Made by a program: the position numbers and the translations under genes. From Pseudomonadota bacterium (lineage in GTDB: Bacteria > Pseudomonadota > Gammaproteobacteria > Pseudomonadales > Pseudohongiellaceae), in the NCBI GenBank assembly GCA_022563075.1, contig JADFOC010000123.1, positions 1 through 7,424 of the forward strand: DNA of 7,424 nucleotides. Direction: 5' to 3'. Each line of letters begins with the position of its first letter. The first letter of the stretch is position 1. The notes below the pieces were generated by a model that saw only the letters and a program-made list of their open reading frames with translations, had not been told where the DNA came from and searched no databases. Below, one piece after another: positions 1-6,669 of this stretch.

Positions 1-434
1 TCGGTCCTTACTGCATTGGACACTCTAAGTCCGGGATGCTCAATCAGGATTAATTCGCAGGCATCAATATTGGCATGATTGCTCAGTTGATCCTGCGTGA
101 CTTCCGCAATTTCGGTTACATTTTTGGATCGTAGAAGTGCCAATACCAAATTTCTAGTAGTATCAAATAACTGATCATTGTTGCGCGCATTCTCAAGCAG
201 GTTGTTAAGTTTCTCACGTGCGTAGATACCACGTTCGCGCAGTATTGTGACTTGTCGTTCTAATAATGAAATAGCCTTGCCACTTTCATGCGGCAAGGAC
301 AGATCCGCCAACAGATCTTCTTGCTCGATGAAAAATTCAGGATGATTGCGCAAATAACTGACTACGTCTGCAGTGGATAGCTCATTTTCGTTATCGTCAT
401 TAACCTGTTCAACCGCTGAAGCATCATTACTCAT
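1..434 (-). CDS. DUF484 family protein, 5' part only (cut by the left window edge)
   Basis: The first 144 codons of a gene running off the left edge. Family members are about 220-240 residues, so roughly 60% is present. Residues 22-50 contain the typical DUF484 start: ADVVSYLRNHPEFF, then a DLLADLSLPH segment. A charged, probably coiled-coil stretch (about 53-90, ISLLERQVTILRERG) follows, then the start of what is known in the family as a GAF-like domain (from about residue 95). The molecular role is not established; the family is usually found between dapF and the recombinase gene xerC, so xerC is expected just outside the window. The ATG overlaps the dapF TGA by four bases (ATGA), which implies translational coupling. 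AAGGGA at 445-450 lies 10 bases upstream as a plausible ribosome binding site. Family assignment is by recognised motif and gene order, and is quite secure. Confidence 0.9.
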   Translation of the reverse strand, partial: MSNDASAVEQVNDDNENELSTADVVSYLRNHPEFFIEQEDLLADLSLPHESGKAISLLERQVTILRERGIYAREKLNNLLENARNNDQLFDTTRNLVLALLRSKNVTEIAEVTQDQLSNHANIDACELILIEHPGLRVSNAVRT

Positions 435-1273
435 AATTGAATTATCCCTTCATAAACCGTATTCACTGGCCCAGTCATTAGAACGGGAGAGTCTTGTTGT
501 TGCCAATTTATGATGAGTTGGCCACCTAGCACATTCACCTTGACGGTATCATCTAACAGTCCTTGTAAGCAACCGGCGACCGCAGCAGCACAAGCACCTG
601 TACCACAAGCCAGTGTTTCGCCGGCTCCTCGTTCATAGACCCGTAAGCTCACCTCACTTCTATTAAGCACTTGCATAAATCCCACGTTGACTCCTTGCGG
701 AAAATCAGGGTGACTGCCTAAAGCTTTCCCGATATCGTGTACTGCCGTGTCTTCCAGGGTATCAACCGTAATTACCGCATGGGGATTACCCATAGATAAG
801 GGGCAAAACTCAACCATCTGCTGCTGCCCGTTAATGAGCAATTTTCTTGAATAAGTAGTGGCTGCTTGATCGGTAGTAAACGGTATCTGAGCTGGATCAA
901 ATACCGGTCGACTCATATCGACTGTAACGTCGCCAGCTTCATTGGTATGAAGACTCAATGTGCGATTCATTGTTTTTACGGAAATAGGATTTTTCTTGGT
1001 CAGGCCTTTGTCAGTTACGAAGTTGGCAAAGCAACGGGCACCATTGCCACAATGCTCAACTTCTTCACCATCGGCATTGAAAATACGGTAGTTGAAATCA
1101 ACCGCAGGATCGCTGGGTGGTTCGACTTGTAATAGTTGGTCAAAGCCGATGCCGAAGTGACGATCTGACAATTGTCGAATTTGTTCGCTAGTCAATTCAA
1201 CATGATTGGATACCAGATCCAATACCATGAAATCGTTGCCCAGGCCGTGCATTTTTGTGAAGGGAATTTGCAT
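431..1273 (-). CDS. dapF: Diaminopimelate epimerase
   Basis: Cytoplasmic, cofactor-independent enzyme that interconverts LL- and meso-2,6-diaminopimelate, the step supplying meso-DAP for peptidoglycan and for lysine. With the start chosen here the protein is 280 residues, close to the usual 274-276. Visible motifs: KMHGLGNDF at 7-15; HCGNGARC at 74-81, containing the first catalytic cysteine C75; GNPHA at 162-166; ERGAGETLACGTGAC at 214-228, containing the second catalytic cysteine C223. Both halves of the two-cysteine acid/base pair are intact. The frame stays open 20 codons further upstream to an ATG at 1333, but that extension has no resemblance to DapF, whose members begin a few residues before the GLGNDF motif, so the ATG at 1271-1273 is preferred. 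Neither start has a strong Shine-Dalgarno sequence. It follows lysA on the same strand and shares ATGA with the DUF484 gene. Confidence 0.96.
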   Translation of the reverse strand: MQIPFTKMHGLGNDFMVLDLVSNHVELTSEQIRQLSDRHFGIGFDQLLQVEPPSDPAVDFNYRIFNADGEEVEHCGNGARCFANFVTDKGLTKKNPISVKTMNRTLSLHTNEAGDVTVDMSRPVFDPAQIPFTTDQAATTYSRKLLINGQQQMVEFCPLSMGNPHAVITVDTLEDTAVHDIGKALGSHPDFPQGVNVGFMQVLNRSEVSLRVYERGAGETLACGTGACAAAVAGCLQGLLDDTVKVNVLGGQLIINWQQQDSPVLMTGPVNTVYEGIIQL

Positions 1274-1340
1274 AACAAGGTTATCGTCAATCGTTGCTAA
1301 AATTGTTGTTTGTACCTGTAGCTTTAACACCATCGAAGTA

Positions 1341-2588
1341 CTACTCAGGCAGTCGTGATTCCAATTTGAGTTGATCGGATAGTACCTCTCTTTGTCGAAT
1401 CAGGTGACTGCTTGATCCATCCACCATGATTTCGGCGGCGCGCGGTCGAGAATTGTAATTAGAGCTCATCACAAAGCCATAGGCCCCAGCCGATCGAACA
1501 ACCAGCAGGTCGCCAGCGCTTATACTCAATGCCCGTTCCTTGCCGAGAAAGTCAGCTGATTCACACACAGGCCCGACTACATCATAGACGGCTGTTTTAC
1601 CTTGGTTCTTCACCGCCGGGATGATTTTCTGCCAGGCACCATAGAGTGCGGGCCTCAATAAGTCATTCATGGCGCCATCGACGATGGCAAAGTTTTTGTG
1701 ATCGTTGCTTTTTAGATATTCGATGCGGGTGACGAAAATACCGGCATTGGCTGCAATCGAACGACCTGGTTCTACCATCAATGTCATCTCTCGATCAGCG
1801 AAACGATCCCTTACCGCCGCGATTAACTCAGCAGGGTCGGGTGGTTGCTCCTGATCATAGGTCACGCCGAGCCCGCCCCCCATATCGAAGTGACTGAGGT
1901 GAATACCTTCAGATTCTAACTGATCAACCAACACCAGCAGGCGATCGATTGCATCCAGAAAGGGTTCGACACTAGTGATCTGGGAGCCGATATGACAGTC
2001 AATTCCTATCAGTCTTATATGGGACATGGCGGCGGCATCTCGATAAATCGCGATGGCATGCTTGCCAGCGATGCCAAATTTATTCTCTTTAAGACCGGTA
2101 GATATGTAGGGATGGGTGGCCGCATCTACGTCTGGATTGACGCGAATCGACACAGGAGCCTGCTGGTCCAGGCTGTTTGCCACCGCATTAATCCGCTCGA
2201 GTTCTGCGGCCGACTCCACGTTAAAGCAATGTATGCCTGCCCGCAGCGCCGTTTCAATTTCAGCCTCGGTCTTGCCTAGCCCCGAAAAAATAATTTTTGC
2301 CGGATCTCCACCGGCCGCGATTACTCGTTCCAGTTCACCGCCAGAGACGATGTCGAAGCCTGCACCTAAGCGAGCCAGCACATTGAGCACAGCCAGATTG
2401 GAATTGGCCTTCACCGCAAAACAAATCATGTTGCGAAGACCATCGAGCGCTTGCTGGTAGGCGCGATAGTGCCGCTCTAGAGTCGCGCGGGAATAAATGA
2501 AACAGGGGGTTCCATATTGCTGGGCGATTTCAATGACCGCGACGTCTTCGGCGAACAGCGTGTCACCACGGTAGTTAAAATGATCCAT
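1341..2588 (-). CDS. lysA: Diaminopimelate decarboxylase
   Basis: Cytoplasmic PLP enzyme that decarboxylates meso-diaminopimelate to L-lysine, the last step of the DAP pathway. At 415 residues it has the normal family length. It is a fold-type III decarboxylase with an alanine-racemase-like barrel followed by a beta domain. Visible residues: the PLP-binding lysine K60 in CFAVKAN; HIGSQI at 199-204; the glycine loop FDMGGGLGVTY at 234-244; EPGRSI at 273-278 for phosphate binding; the C-terminal-domain CES at 342-344, supplying the active-site cysteine from the partner subunit of the dimer; and AGAYGFVMSSNYN at 367-379. Nothing is missing. It starts 52 bases after the lptM-like gene and ends shortly before dapF, so the two enzymes acting on DAP are probably co-transcribed. 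The Shine-Dalgarno sequence before the ATG is weak (GAAAG). Confidence 0.97.
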   Translation of the reverse strand: MDHFNYRGDTLFAEDVAVIEIAQQYGTPCFIYSRATLERHYRAYQQALDGLRNMICFAVKANSNLAVLNVLARLGAGFDIVSGGELERVIAAGGDPAKIIFSGLGKTEAEIETALRAGIHCFNVESAAELERINAVANSLDQQAPVSIRVNPDVDAATHPYISTGLKENKFGIAGKHAIAIYRDAAAMSHIRLIGIDCHIGSQITSVEPFLDAIDRLLVLVDQLESEGIHLSHFDMGGGLGVTYDQEQPPDPAELIAAVRDRFADREMTLMVEPGRSIAANAGIFVTRIEYLKSNDHKNFAIVDGAMNDLLRPALYGAWQKIIPAVKNQGKTAVYDVVGPVCESADFLGKERALSISAGDLLVVRSAGAYGFVMSSNYNSRPRAAEIMVDGSSSHLIRQREVLSDQLKLESRLPE

Positions 2589-2613
2589 AGGCTTTCAAAT
2601 AAGGCACAGTTAG

Positions 2614-2626
2614 TGAGAAATTCTCA
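2614..2626. repeat. 13-base inverted repeat between the lptM-like gene and lysA
   Basis: TGAGAA and TTCTCA flank a single central A, giving perfect dyad symmetry in the 52-base gap before lysA. A one-base centre cannot close a stable hairpin at full stem length, so it is not a terminator. It could be a small operator or chance; no function can be assigned. Confidence 0.3.
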
Positions 2627-2640
2627 GTGCGGGGGATAAG

Positions 2641-2760
2641 CTATTTGTAGGTGACGGCAAATGTAGTTGGCTCAGGACGCGTCAGCCCGCCTTTCTGCCC
2701 GCAATGAGTGAGGCTCAAGGTCAAGCAGGCAACCAGTAGTAAGCTTGCTAATTTTTTCAT
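2641..2760 (-). CDS. lptM: LptM/YifL-type small outer-membrane lipoprotein
   Basis: A 39-residue gene just upstream of lysA, easily missed because of its size. The protein has a basic start (MKK), a hydrophobic stretch (LASLLLVACLTLSL, 4-17), then SLTHCGQKGGLTRPEP at 16-31. This matches the LptM/YifL signature, in which a lipid-modified cysteine is followed by G-x-K-G-x-L and prolines; C20 is the expected lipidated residue. In E. coli LptM binds the LptD/LptE translocon and helps LptD disulphide maturation; a similar role here is inferred from family and gene order only. The mature peptide would be just 20 residues, shorter than the E. coli form. The -1 residue is histidine, unusual for a lipobox; a second cysteine, C12 in LVAC, fits the consensus better but would leave a very short signal peptide. 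A perfect TATAAT lies 38 bases upstream of the ATG. Confidence 0.85.
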   Translation of the reverse strand: MKKLASLLLVACLTLSLTHCGQKGGLTRPEPTTFAVTYK

Positions 2761-2797
2761 CGGACAACACCGTCAATGGGTCGCTTGAAAGCCGGCG

Positions 2798-2803
2798 ATT
2801 ATA
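2798..2803 (-). promoter_or_regulatory. -10 box for the lptM-lysA-dapF-DUF484 unit
   Basis: On the minus strand this is a perfect TATAAT inside GGGTTATAATCGCCGGC. Transcription would begin near 2790, leaving about 30 bases of leader before the lptM ATG. No good -35 hexamer is seen at 16-18 bases upstream (candidates around TGTGTT match poorly) and there is no TG extension, so an activator may be needed. Start site inferred, not observed. Confidence 0.6.
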
Positions 2804-2887
2804 ACCCTCAGAAAGGCATAAACACAGGCCAATATCGATACATCAGCTGGCTAGATTACTGAAGAATGTCATTTATCGTGTCTGGTC

Positions 2888-2916
2888 TTGAAAAATTGGC
2901 GCATCACGCCTATATT
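2888..2916 (+). promoter_or_regulatory. Sigma70-type promoter for the ABC transporter operon
   Basis: TTGAAA at 2888-2893, a 17-base spacer, and TATATT at 2911-2916 give near-consensus -35 and -10 boxes at ideal spacing. Transcription would start near 2923, giving a leader of about 80 bases before the ATPase ATG. The leader shows no obvious riboswitch or attenuator. AGGA at 2989-2992, 11 bases before the ATG, is the likely though rather distant ribosome binding site. Confidence 0.65.
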
Positions 2917-3003
2917 TGCCGATCATATTTTACGACCAATTTGCCAGATGGGTAGCGATTCTCCACCGGCAGAAATCTTACATTTTTCAGGACTAGCCAG
3001 TAA

Positions 3004-3939
3004 ATGATTGAAATACGTAATTTAACCAAAAAATTCGACCAGTTTACCGCCATCGATGACCTGAGTTTCAATGTGAAAGAAGGTGAAGTGCTGGGATTTT
3101 TGGGTCCAAATGGAGCCGGAAAATCAACCACCATGAAAGTCATTACTGGTTTTCTGTCGCCAACGGCTGGATCGGTAATCATTGATGGCTACGATATCAC
3201 CAAGAATCCGATCGAAGCGAAATCACTGATCGGCTATTTGCCGGAGGGTGCACCCTGCTACGGTGATATGACCACGATTGATTTTCTTAATTTTATTGCC
3301 AAAGTGAGGGGTTACCGCGGTGACGCAATTCGCGAGCGGGTTCAGTATGTAGTCGACGAGGTAGATTTAAGCTCGGTGTGCCAACAGACCATCGATACCT
3401 TGTCCAAGGGATTTAGACGACGCGTGGGTTTGGCGCAAGCCATCATGCACGATCCGAAGGTATTGATACTGGACGAACCTACCGATGGGCTGGACCCTAA
3501 CCAGAAGCACCACGTGCGGAAACTGATTAAGAGCCTGTCGCGCGACAAGATAGTCGTCATCTCTACCCACATTTTGGAAGAAGTCACCGCCGTGTGTACT
3601 CGCGCGATTATCATTGCGAAAGGAAAAATTGTCGCAGATGGAACGCCATCCGAGTTGGAAGCACAGTCCAAATATCATCATGCCGTGAGTGTTCGTTTAA
3701 CCGATGACTATGATCTGGCTGCAGATTTGGTGGATGTGCCCGAGGTGATCAGTGTTGAGAAAGACAGTGAAGTAGAACATACGTTTACTATTCTAGCCCG
3801 CGAAGGCAAGCCCATCTTTTCTCGGATATCGGAAATTGCACAATCGAAACAATGGCCTGTAACAGAATTCCACGTAAGCCGTGGCGAGTTGGAAGACGTG
3901 TTTAGGAATGTGACGCAACCGGCGGAGGGAGTTCAGTGA
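3004..3939 (+). CDS. ABC-2 transporter ATP-binding protein, GldA-like
   Basis: Cytoplasmic ATPase that should drive the permease encoded next. All nucleotide-binding motifs are visible: Walker A GPNGAGKST at 34-42 (K40), signature LSKGFRRR at 133-140, Walker B VLILDEPTDGLDP at 153-165 with catalytic E158, and the switch histidine H189 in STHI. The Q-loop position holds glutamate (E81, in IGYLPEGAP) rather than glutamine, as I recall for GldA-type ATPases. Residues about 225-305 form a C-terminal extension of the DUF4162 kind, common in ABC-2 ATPases, ending near GELEDVFRNVT. At 311 residues the length is normal. Its TGA touches the permease ATG (TGATG). First gene of a three-gene operon with its own promoter. 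General role is clear; the substrate is not predictable. Known Gld relatives act in gliding and type IX secretion in Bacteroidota, which should not be transferred to this organism. Confidence 0.93.
   Translation: MIEIRNLTKKFDQFTAIDDLSFNVKEGEVLGFLGPNGAGKSTTMKVITGFLSPTAGSVIIDGYDITKNPIEAKSLIGYLPEGAPCYGDMTTIDFLNFIAKVRGYRGDAIRERVQYVVDEVDLSSVCQQTIDTLSKGFRRRVGLAQAIMHDPKVLILDEPTDGLDPNQKHHVRKLIKSLSRDKIVVISTHILEEVTAVCTRAIIIAKGKIVADGTPSELEAQSKYHHAVSVRLTDDYDLAADLVDVPEVISVEKDSEVEHTFTILAREGKPIFSRISEIAQSKQWPVTEFHVSRGELEDVFRNVTQPAEGVQ
3924..3928 (+). promoter_or_regulatory. Ribosome binding site for the ABC permease
   Basis: GGAGG inside the end of the ATPase gene, the strongest Shine-Dalgarno sequence among the intergenic starts here. 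It lies 7 bases before a GTG at 3936 and 10 bases before the ATG at 3939, so both starts are possible; the proteins differ by one residue. Confidence 0.7.
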
Positions 3940-4673
3940 TGGGAAATCTTGGTATAATATTTAAGCGCGAACTGTTGGCTTACTTCGCCACGCCGCTTGC
4001 CTATATCTTTATTGTCATCTTTCTAATCTCCAATGGCATCTTCACTTTCGATCTCGGTGGTTTCTATTTGCGGGGTCAGGCGGATTTGCTCCCATTTTTC
4101 AGTTTTCACCCTTGGCTCTATCTATTTATGGTCCCTGCCATCGCCATGAACCTGTGGGCAGATGAGCGCAAAACTGGCACCATCGAGCTATTGCTGACGC
4201 TTCCAATAAAATTGTCGGACGCCGTTATAGGTAAATACCTCGCGGCTTGGGTGTTAACCGGCATCGCACTGCTCCTGACTTTCCCAATATGGATCACCGT
4301 CAATTATTTAGGCGATCCAGACAACGGGGTAATTTTGGCGGCTTATATTGGCAGTTGGTTTATGGCCGGTGGTTTCCTTGCCATCGGCTCCTGTATGTCG
4401 GCTTGTACTAAAAATTCAGTTATCGCCTTTATCCTGACCGTGAGCCTCTGCTTTTTGTTTGTCATAATGGGTTCTCCGATTCTTTTAGATGTGTTTCCAG
4501 ATTGGGTTCCCCAGATCGTGGTTGATGCGTTTTCAGCGATGGGGTTTCTCACTCACTTCGATTCGATTGCCAAAGGAGTTTTGGATATCAGAGATTTCCT
4601 CTTCTTTAGCGTGTTCATAGCAGCCTGGTTACTCGCCAGTGCTATCGTCATCGAAATCAAGAAAGCGAATTAG
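3939..4673 (+). CDS. ABC-2 transporter permease, GldF-like
   Basis: Inner-membrane subunit of the transporter, 244 residues from the ATG at 3939 (a GTG one codon earlier at 3936 is an alternative). The start MGNLGIIFKRELLAYFATP is typical: a short amphipathic interface helix with KRE before the first membrane span. About six membrane segments are visible, near residues 20-39, 55-72, 97-123, 132-154, 160-185 and 217-239. ADERKTGTIELLLTLPI at 74-90 matches the conserved cytoplasmic segment after the second span in this family, probably contacting the ATPase. The C-terminus is a short basic tail (IEIKKAN). With one permease gene, the active transporter is probably a homodimer, unless the auxiliary protein takes part. 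Substrate unknown. The start overlaps the ATPase stop, so translation is likely coupled; the next gene begins 8 bases after the stop. Confidence 0.92.
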   Translation: MGNLGIIFKRELLAYFATPLAYIFIVIFLISNGIFTFDLGGFYLRGQADLLPFFSFHPWLYLFMVPAIAMNLWADERKTGTIELLLTLPIKLSDAVIGKYLAAWVLTGIALLLTFPIWITVNYLGDPDNGVILAAYIGSWFMAGGFLAIGSCMSACTKNSVIAFILTVSLCFLFVIMGSPILLDVFPDWVPQIVVDAFSAMGFLTHFDSIAKGVLDIRDFLFFSVFIAAWLLASAIVIEIKKAN

Positions 4674-4675
4674 GA
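4672..4675 (+). promoter_or_regulatory. Ribosome binding site that fixes the GldG-like start
   Basis: AGGA overlapping the permease TAG stop lies 5 bases before the ATG at 4681. This supports 4681 over the in-frame GTG at 4639, which falls inside the permease gene, and over the ATG at 4687, two codons later. Confidence 0.6.
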
Positions 4676-4680
4676 TCGAT

Positions 4681-6669
4681 ATGCAAATGAACATTAAATC
4701 TCTAACATCAAGCATCGGCCTCTTAATCATAGCAATCGCGCTGATATTCAGTGTGGCGGTTATCAGTATGCTGCCAAGCCTGCGCATCGATCTCACCGAA
4801 GACAAGCTGTATACATTGTCCGAGGGTACGCGCAACATCGTTGCAAATTTGCAACAACCCATCGAAGTGATATTTTTTTACTCAGATAGCGCAACCGAAG
4901 ATGTGCCTCAAATACGTAGTTATGGAACACGAGTCAAGGAATTACTAAGAGAGATTGTCATTGCCAGCGGCGGCAAATTAAGTTTTAGCGTGATCGATCC
5001 AGAACCATTCTCCGAAGATGAAGATCTAGCGACGCAGTATGGCATCCGGGCTGTCCCTGTTACAGCCGGAGGAGAAGGAATCTATTTTGGTTTAGTCGTG
5101 ATAAAGGCCGTCACGGGAGCCAGCAATCCCTTCGCCCTGCGCGTGTTAGAGACGATGCCGCTTATCCGACCAGATCAGGAAGAATATTTGGAATACGAAT
5201 TCATGAAACTGATCACTAAGGTAGATAACCCAGACTTACAAGTAGTTGGTTTGCTTACCGAGTTAAACATAGATGGGGGGTTTAACCCTGTAATCGGGCA
5301 GGCGACGCCATCCTGGACAGTGATGGATATTATTCGGCAATTATATGAAGTAAGACGAGTTGACATAACCTCGGACGTGATCGATGAAGAGATAGATATT
5401 CTTATGATCGTACATCCACAGAACTTGTCAGAGCAGATGCTCTACGCCATAGATCAGCACGTCATGCGACATGGCAAGACCATGCTCTTTCTGGATCCTA
5501 GTGCCGATTCATTAGTAACGCGATCGGCCCAGGGAGTGCTGATACCTGCTGGTATGAGTTCTGATCTGCCTGGCCTGTTAACGGCCTGGGGGATCGACTA
5601 TGAAAGTAGCCAGGTACTGGCAGACAGTGATTTGGCGCTGCGAGTGATGATGGGACAGAACCAGAGGCCGGTTCCTCACCTCGGTATGCTGGGGGTGCAG
5701 CGTGGCAACCTTGCCCAGGACGATATTGTTACCAGTGGCCTGGAATCCATTAATCTTTCATCAGCAGGTGTGATCAGTCAATCCGAGACAGCAAGCACGA
5801 CTTTTGAGCCGCTGATGCAATCGTCCACCAATGCGATGTTGATGGATGCCGGCATGTTGGAAAATGTCACCGATCCCTCTATTTTGTTTGATGAGTTTGT
5901 TTCGGCAGAGCGCAGTTTTGTGATCGCCGCTCGCATCAGCGGTGTTATCGAGAGTGCCTTTCCCGACGGTCGTCCTCAGGTCGAAGAACCGGCAGCAACG
6001 GAACCAGCAGAGGGCGCCGATGATGATGTTGAAGATGTCGACACCACCACTTCAGAGGTGGCCATTGCAGAAGAACCAGAACCGGTGATAGTCGAGCATA
6101 TCCAGAGTTCTAACGGTGAAGTGAACATTTTTGTTTTCGCCGATACCGATTTTCTAAGCGATCGGCTGTGGGTGCGGTTTGCGCAGTTTCTAGGCCAACG
6201 AATACCGCAACCGTTTGCGAACAACGGCGATATCGTGATAAATGCTCTGGATAATCTGAGCGGCGGTGCCGATCTGGTCAGTATCCGCAGTCGGGGCAGA
6301 TACTCGCGACCCTTTACCAGGGTGCTGGAACTACAGCGTGAAGCCGATGATCGGTTGCGCACGGAAGAAGCTGACCTATTGGAACGTCTGGCGGAAACTG
6401 AGCAGGCATTAACTGAACTCAATCAGACTGAAGACGGGCAACTCATCGGTCAAATCACCCCTGAGATCCAGGCTGAGATAGATGGATTTAACCAAGAAAT
6501 GCTGAATACCAGGCGCCGGCTACGAGAAGTACAATATCAACTAACCGAAGACATCGAGCAACTCGGTGCCAGACTGAAGGCAATCAACATCGCATTAATT
6601 CCAATTCTGCTTACTTTGATCTTGTTGCTTGCCAGTTACTTTCGAGCTCAACGCCGTAAACTCACTTAG
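4681..6669 (+). CDS. GldG-like ABC transporter auxiliary protein, membrane anchored
   Basis: A 662-residue protein of the GldG / ABC_transp_aux type, third in the operon. It has an uncleaved-looking N-terminal membrane span (about 12-31), a large periplasmic part, and a C-terminal span (about 636-654) followed by a basic tail. Family marks include LRIDLTEDKLYTLSEGT (34-50), SYGTRVKELLREI just after residue 79, the FSVIDPEPF segment (102-110), TMLFLDPSAD (267-276), FADTDFLSDRLW (486-497) and NALDNLSGGADLVSIRSRG (521-539). Residues about 432-468 form an acidic, Ala/Glu/Asp/Thr-rich linker, and about 548-630 a long charged heptad-like stretch that should form a coiled coil. The role is inferred: a partner of the ATPase and permease, perhaps binding substrate or linking to periplasmic components. 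An upstream in-frame GTG at 4639 was rejected because of the better ribosome binding site at 4672. The last 8 bases overlap the convergent kinase gene. Confidence 0.88.
   Translation: MQMNIKSLTSSIGLLIIAIALIFSVAVISMLPSLRIDLTEDKLYTLSEGTRNIVANLQQPIEVIFFYSDSATEDVPQIRSYGTRVKELLREIVIASGGKLSFSVIDPEPFSEDEDLATQYGIRAVPVTAGGEGIYFGLVVIKAVTGASNPFALRVLETMPLIRPDQEEYLEYEFMKLITKVDNPDLQVVGLLTELNIDGGFNPVIGQATPSWTVMDIIRQLYEVRRVDITSDVIDEEIDILMIVHPQNLSEQMLYAIDQHVMRHGKTMLFLDPSADSLVTRSAQGVLIPAGMSSDLPGLLTAWGIDYESSQVLADSDLALRVMMGQNQRPVPHLGMLGVQRGNLAQDDIVTSGLESINLSSAGVISQSETASTTFEPLMQSSTNAMLMDAGMLENVTDPSILFDEFVSAERSFVIAARISGVIESAFPDGRPQVEEPAATEPAEGADDDVEDVDTTTSEVAIAEEPEPVIVEHIQSSNGEVNIFVFADTDFLSDRLWVRFAQFLGQRIPQPFANNGDIVINALDNLSGGADLVSIRSRGRYSRPFTRVLELQREADDRLRTEEADLLERLAETEQALTELNQTEDGQLIGQITPEIQAEIDGFNQEMLNTRRRLREVQYQLTEDIEQLGARLKAINIALIPILLTLILLLASYFRAQRRKLT

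Larger units (their letters stand above)
2761..3003. other. Divergent intergenic region between the lptM-lysA-dapF operon and the ABC operon
   Basis: This 243-base gap separates two divergent transcription units. It contains a TATAAT -10 box facing left (2798-2803) and a full promoter facing right (2888-2916). I found no open reading frame with a recognisable product, no RNA gene and no terminator in it. TATCGATA at 2833-2840 and CAGCTG at 2844-2849 are short palindromes lying between the two promoters, and are not strong enough to be called operators. In many gammaproteobacteria this side of lptM is occupied by a divergent cyaY gene; it is absent here. Confidence 0.7.

Noticed and set aside
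866..2460. Plus-strand open frames of about 88-114 codons opposite dapF and lysA
   Set aside because: They lie entirely antisense to well-recognised enzymes, have no family resemblance, and are explained as shadows of the real coding frames.
4639..4680. GTG start for the GldG-like gene, giving 14 more N-terminal residues
   Set aside because: It overlaps the permease gene by 35 bases and is less well placed than the ATG at 4681, which has AGGA 5 bases upstream.
2910..4862. Minus-strand open frames opposite the ATPase, permease and the start of the GldG-like gene
   Set aside because: No recognisable domains or convincing starts; the plus-strand genes have complete motifs and tight operon spacing.
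5275..5290. GGGTT-T-AACCC inverted repeat
   Set aside because: Short, inside well-conserved coding sequence of the GldG-like gene, with a one-base centre; most likely chance.
5976..6422. A 148-codon minus-strand frame, very serine- and arginine-rich, opposite the GldG-like gene
   Set aside because: Its composition is what the reverse strand of an acidic, Glu/Asp-rich coding stretch gives; it has no family resemblance.
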